34,125 nucleotides of DNA from assembly GCA_028821115.1 (NCBI GenBank), contig JAPPHF010000061.1:1-34125 (forward strand). The letters run 5' to 3'. This document shows, piece by piece, positions 31,399 through 34,125 of the stretch (position 1 is the stretch's first letter; each line of letters opens with the position of its first letter). Made by a program: the position numbers and the translations under genes. The notes below the pieces were generated by a model. The model did no database searches. It was not told where the DNA came from and saw only the letters and a program-made list of their open reading frames with translations. The DNA comes from Deltaproteobacteria bacterium. GTDB lineage: Bacteria > Desulfobacterota > Binatia > UBA9968 > JAJDTQ01.

Positions 31399-32273
31399 AA
31401 TACGCGTTCTATCCCGGATGTGTGGCCAAGGGCGGCTGTCCCGAGCTCTACTCCGCAGCCGTGAAGGTAGCCGAGAAGCTCGACATCGAGCTCGAGGAGA
31501 TGACCGACGTGTCGTGCACCGGCGCCGGCTGCATGCCGACGCAGCTTTCGGACCCCATCAACGCGCGGACCTTTGCCAAGGCGGAGCAGATGGGACTTCC
31601 CATCATGACCATCTGCAGCACCTGCCAGGGCGTCTTCAGCCAGGCCAACCACCGGCTGCAGGACCCCGAGTACCGGGAAGAGATCAACCGCGAGTACCTG
31701 GCCGACGAAGGGCTTTCGTACCAGGGCACCACCGAGGTCACGCACATGCTGTGGGTGCTGTTCGAGGACTACGGCATCGAGAAGCTCCAGTCGCTGATCG
31801 AGCGTCCCCTGAACGGCCTCAAGGTTTCGCCCTTCTACGGCTGCTTCATACGCCGGCCCGGGAACATCATGGTGCCCACCAAGGAGGTGGGCGGCCGCCG
31901 GACCTACCTGGAGGACCTCACCCGCATCCTGGGGGCGGAGAACGTGGACATCAGCGGCAAGACCAAGTGCTGCGGCTTCCCGATCCTCACCGCCAACGAG
32001 GAGGCCTCCCTGGGCATGGTGTCCAAGCACGCCGGCGAGTCAAAGGGCAACGGCGCCGACTGCATGGTGACCCCCTGTCCGCTGTGCCATCTGAACCTCG
32101 ACGGCAACCAGCCGAGAGCCGAGAGCCAGAAGGGTGAGAAGATCGACTTGCCGATCATCCATCTGCCGCAGCTCGTGGGGCTGGCGCTGGGGTTCGACCC
32201 TGACGAAATGCAGCTCAGCCGGCACATCGTGTCCACCAAGGCGGTCAACGACAAGATCGACATGCTCACTTAG
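31395..32273 (+). CDS. CCG-domain subunit, HdrB/SdhE/MfrE-like
   Basis: The 292-residue protein carries two CCG (cysteine-rich) domains like heterodisulfide reductase HdrB and the SdhE/MfrE subunits of type-E succinate or methylmenaquinol:fumarate reductases, where they bind Fe-S or zinc and anchor or connect to quinone or thiols. The second domain is complete: Cys150 in F-Y-G-C, Cys192-Cys193 in K-C-C-G-F-P and C-P-L-C (228-231). The first is altered: Cys9 in Y-P-G-C, then S-C-T-G-A-G-C (Cys41, Cys46) where C-C-G-A is usual, and C-S-T-C (74-77). The GTG start at 31395 overlaps the sdhB stop in GTGA. Translational coupling says that it works with SdhB. It has no transmembrane helix. Confidence 0.94.
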   Translation: MKYAFYPGCVAKGGCPELYSAAVKVAEKLDIELEEMTDVSCTGAGCMPTQLSDPINARTFAKAEQMGLPIMTICSTCQGVFSQANHRLQDPEYREEINREYLADEGLSYQGTTEVTHMLWVLFEDYGIEKLQSLIERPLNGLKVSPFYGCFIRRPGNIMVPTKEVGGRRTYLEDLTRILGAENVDISGKTKCCGFPILTANEEASLGMVSKHAGESKGNGADCMVTPCPLCHLNLDGNQPRAESQKGEKIDLPIIHLPQLVGLALGFDPDEMQLSRHIVSTKAVNDKIDMLT

Positions 32274-32276
32274 AGG

Positions 32277-32480
32277 ATGGGCAAGGACGAGTACAAGCCC
32301 AATCCCGTCAACCTGGCCCGGGAGCTGTTCAAGTTCCGCAAGGCGCAGCGTCCCTTCGGCTACTACTACGCCGTGAAGGTCCGGCTCGGCCACGCATGGG
32401 TCGAGAACGAGACGGCCCTGGCGGAGATCCTGTCCGGCATCGACGAACTGGGCTACGAGGTGGTCCGGAAGAAACAGTGA
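32277..32480 (+). CDS. small protein of unknown function within the complex-II-like operon
   Basis: This frame encodes 67 residues and I do not recognise the family. It starts 3 bases after the CCG-subunit stop; AGAGG directly precedes the ATG, so the ribosome may reinitiate. The composition is that of a small soluble alpha/beta protein: basic N-terminal part with R-E-L-F-K-F-R-K-A-Q-R-P-F-G-Y-Y-Y, then V-K-V-R-L-G-H-A-W-V-E-N-E and a helix L-A-E-I-L-S-G-I-D-E-L-G-Y-E-V-V. There are no cysteines and no membrane helix. Position between two subunit genes suggests an accessory or assembly factor or small subunit. It is not obviously the amphipathic SdhF of type E. Confidence 0.75.
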   Translation: MGKDEYKPNPVNLARELFKFRKAQRPFGYYYAVKVRLGHAWVENETALAEILSGIDELGYEVVRKKQ

Positions 32481-32517
32481 AACCACACGCGAAGAGGAGC
32501 GCGGACACCGTCAAATC

Positions 32518-33276
32518 ATGAGTACCGTAGCAATCGACAACAAGAGAACCCTGCGACAGGACACTTGGTGGGTGGAGCCCATGCTGGTGGTGCTGGGTCT
32601 GGGCGCCTTCGCCGTCTACTCGACCTGGGCCGCGTTGCAGAACGGCAACTACTACGCGGACCCGTACCTTTCGCCCTTCTACTCGCCGTGCCTCGCCATC
32701 AACTGCGAGCACGTGAGCGTGCCGCTGTTCGGCTCGTGGTACAACTGGTCACCGGCGATCCTGATCCTGTGGATCCCGGGCGGCTTCCGGCTGACCTGCT
32801 ACTACTACCGCAAGGCCTACTACCGCTCCTTCTTCTGGTCGCCGCCGGCCTGTGCGGTGAAGGACGCGGCCAGCAGCTACTCGGGCGAGACCCGTTTCCC
32901 CTTCATCCTTCAGAACGTCCACCGGTACTTCTTCTGGGCCTCGATACCGATCCTGGTTTTTCTCTGGTGGGATGCGCTGATCGCCTTCAACTTCGGCGGC
33001 AGCTTCGGCATCGGCCTGGGCACCCTGGTGCTGATCGCCAACGCCGCCCTGCTGTCGCTCTACAGCTTTTCCTGCCACTCGTGCCGGCATCTGTGCGGCG
33101 GCGGGCTCAACAGCTTCAAGGCCGCGCCGGGTCGCTTCAAGGTCTGGGGAATCGTCACCAAGCTGAACGAGAAGCACATGCAGATCGCCTGGGTGAGCCT
33201 CGTGTGGGTGGGCCTGACCGACGTCTACGTGCGGCTGCTGGCCCACGGCGTGATCCAGGATCTGAGGATCATCTGA
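32518..33276 (+). CDS. sdhC: membrane anchor SdhC of type-F (Sdh1-like) succinate dehydrogenase
   Basis: The 252-residue membrane protein has five likely helices (about 20-40, 75-94, 128-152, 163-185, 221-243). It is not like E. coli SdhC/SdhD. It resembles the mycobacterial Sdh1 anchor (Rv0249c type), whose published structure shows a Rieske-type [2Fe-2S] cluster inside the membrane in place of heme. The motif C-H-S-C-R-H (186-191) at the end of helix 4, with His135 in N-V-H-R-Y and His220 before helix 5, supplies candidate two-Cys/two-His ligands. I cannot say which histidines bind. Cys58 and Cys63 in F-Y-S-P-C and I-N-C may form a second pair outside the membrane. Its stop overlaps the sdhA start (TGATG). 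Confidence 0.9.
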   Translation: MSTVAIDNKRTLRQDTWWVEPMLVVLGLGAFAVYSTWAALQNGNYYADPYLSPFYSPCLAINCEHVSVPLFGSWYNWSPAILILWIPGGFRLTCYYYRKAYYRSFFWSPPACAVKDAASSYSGETRFPFILQNVHRYFFWASIPILVFLWWDALIAFNFGGSFGIGLGTLVLIANAALLSLYSFSCHSCRHLCGGGLNSFKAAPGRFKVWGIVTKLNEKHMQIAWVSLVWVGLTDVYVRLLAHGVIQDLRII

Positions 33277-34125
33277 TGGCCGGCGAGAGCTACGAGACGC
33301 ACGACTACGACGTGGTAGTGGTGGGAGCCGGGGGCGCCGGGCTGCGGGCCGGCATCGAGGCCCACGACAAGGGCTGCAGGACCGCCATCATCTGCAAGTC
33401 GCTGCTGGGCAAGGCCCACACGGTCATGGCCGAGGGCGGCATCGCCGCGGCCATGGGCAACGTCTGGCCGGAGGATAACTGGAAGGTCCACTTCCGCGAC
33501 ACCATGCGCGGCGGCAAGCTCCTGAACAACTGGCGCATGGCGCAAATCCACGCCCAGCAGGCGCCCGACCGGGTGCTGGAGCTGGAGGAATGGGGCGCGC
33601 TGTTCGACCGCACCGACGAGGGGCTGATCTTGCAGCGGGACTTCGGCGGCCACCGCTACGCGCGATTGGCCCACGTGGGCGACCGCACCGGCCTGGAGAT
33701 GATCCGCACCCTGCAGCAGCGTGCCGTGGCGCTGGGCATCGACGTCTACATGGAGTGCAACATCCAGCACCTGCTGATGAACGACGGCCGGGTGAGCGGG
33801 GCCGTGGGCTACTGGCGCGAGAGCGGCGAGCTCGTCGTGTTCACCTGCAAGGCCGTGGTGCTGGCCACGGGCGGATCCGGCAAGTGCTGGCAGGTGACCT
33901 CCAACTCCTGGGAGTACAGCGGAGACGGCATGGGCATGGCCATGGAGGTGGGCGCCGATCTCATCGACATGGAGAAGGTCCAGTTCCACCCCACGGGGAT
34001 GGTCTGGCCCCCCAGCGTCCGCGGCATCCTGGTGACCGAGGGGGTGCGCGGCGACGGCGGCACCCTGCTGAACTCCGAGGGCGAGCGCTTCATGTTCAAC
34101 TACATCTCCGACTTCTTCAAGGCGG
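33276..34125 (+). CDS. sdhA: succinate dehydrogenase flavoprotein subunit, type F (C-terminus beyond window)
   Basis: Only the first 283 residues are in the window. They include the FAD motif V-V-V-G-A-G-G-A-G, the covalent-FAD histidine His48 in G-K-A-H-T-V-M-A-E-G-G, D-T-M-R-G-G-K-L-L-N-N-W-R-M-A, A-H-V-G-D-R-T-G-L-E-M-I-R-T and V-Q-F-H-P-T-G-M-V-W-P followed by T-E-G-V-R-G-D-G-G. These blocks are nearly those I recall for mycobacterial SdhA1 (Rv0248c), so the gene belongs to the type-F complex with the SdhC before it. It oxidises succinate on the cytoplasmic side. The ATG at 33276 shares its first base with the sdhC stop. In mycobacteria sdhB follows sdhA; here that lies outside the window. 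Confidence 0.95.
   Translation, partial: MAGESYETHDYDVVVVGAGGAGLRAGIEAHDKGCRTAIICKSLLGKAHTVMAEGGIAAAMGNVWPEDNWKVHFRDTMRGGKLLNNWRMAQIHAQQAPDRVLELEEWGALFDRTDEGLILQRDFGGHRYARLAHVGDRTGLEMIRTLQQRAVALGIDVYMECNIQHLLMNDGRVSGAVGYWRESGELVVFTCKAVVLATGGSGKCWQVTSNSWEYSGDGMGMAMEVGADLIDMEKVQFHPTGMVWPPSVRGILVTEGVRGDGGTLLNSEGERFMFNYISDFFKA

Overview
The window is high-GC bacterial chromosome, roughly two thirds G+C by eye, densely packed with ordinary-looking genes. I see no rRNA, tRNA, CRISPR array, integrase or transposase. Thirty-five protein genes are supported, two of them cut by the window ends. Many junctions are 1-4 base stop/start overlaps and many starts are GTG or TTG. The mix points to an uncultured, metabolically versatile aerobe: amidase, luciferase-like oxidoreductase, a D-2-hydroxyacid dehydrogenase with Fe-S domains, a type 5 uracil-DNA glycosylase, an actinobacterial-like Sdh1 and a REP-like inverted repeat. 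A Tectomicrobia/Entotheonella-like or deltaproteobacteria-like lineage is possible, but the sequence alone does not decide it.

Layout. 1-8.8 kb is all on the minus strand: a SAM-methyltransferase fragment, a small periplasmic molybdopterin-domain protein, a Tat-exported dienelactone-hydrolase-like enzyme with an amidase, then a coupled four-gene operon of SDR epimerase, ABC ATPase, FtsX-like permease and AttH/CrtC-like lipocalin. 8.9-13.8 kb is on the plus strand: trpB-trpA, a quinone-reductase-like gene, a perfect 47-bp inverted repeat, a ketopantoate-reductase-family gene and an alpha/beta hydrolase. 13.8-20.2 kb holds a secreted cyclophilin with an inositol-monophosphatase-family phosphatase (minus), then a metallo-beta-lactamase-fold hydrolase, a YfcE-like phosphoesterase and a second IMPase-family gene (plus), then argS-surE-small acidic-tailed protein (minus). 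20.4-26.6 kb holds a PPK2 polyphosphate kinase and, on the minus strand, a YdiJ-like flavo/Fe-S dehydrogenase, a threonine-synthase-like enzyme and an LLM oxidoreductase. 26.6-28.6 kb carries an ABM monooxygenase, a relic of an XRE regulator, a DUF433/DUF5615 toxin-antitoxin pair and the uracil-DNA glycosylase.

The most interesting part is 28.7-34.1 kb (plus strand). It is one continuous run of complex-II-related genes: a flavoprotein lacking the FAD-linking histidine, an SdhB-like Fe-S subunit, an HdrB/SdhE-like CCG-domain subunit, a 67-residue protein of unknown role, a five-helix SdhC with a CHSCRH motif like the mycobacterial Sdh1 (type F, Rieske-cluster) anchor, and a canonical Sdh1-type SdhA running off the window. 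This is either two complex-II-like modules side by side (a type-E/Mfr-like A-B-E set and a type-F C-A set) or one hybrid complex. The identity of the next gene downstream would decide.

No gene-free stretch exceeds 300 bases. The longest are 26956-27221 (XRE relic only) and 20212-20460 (a probable argS promoter and a small hairpin).
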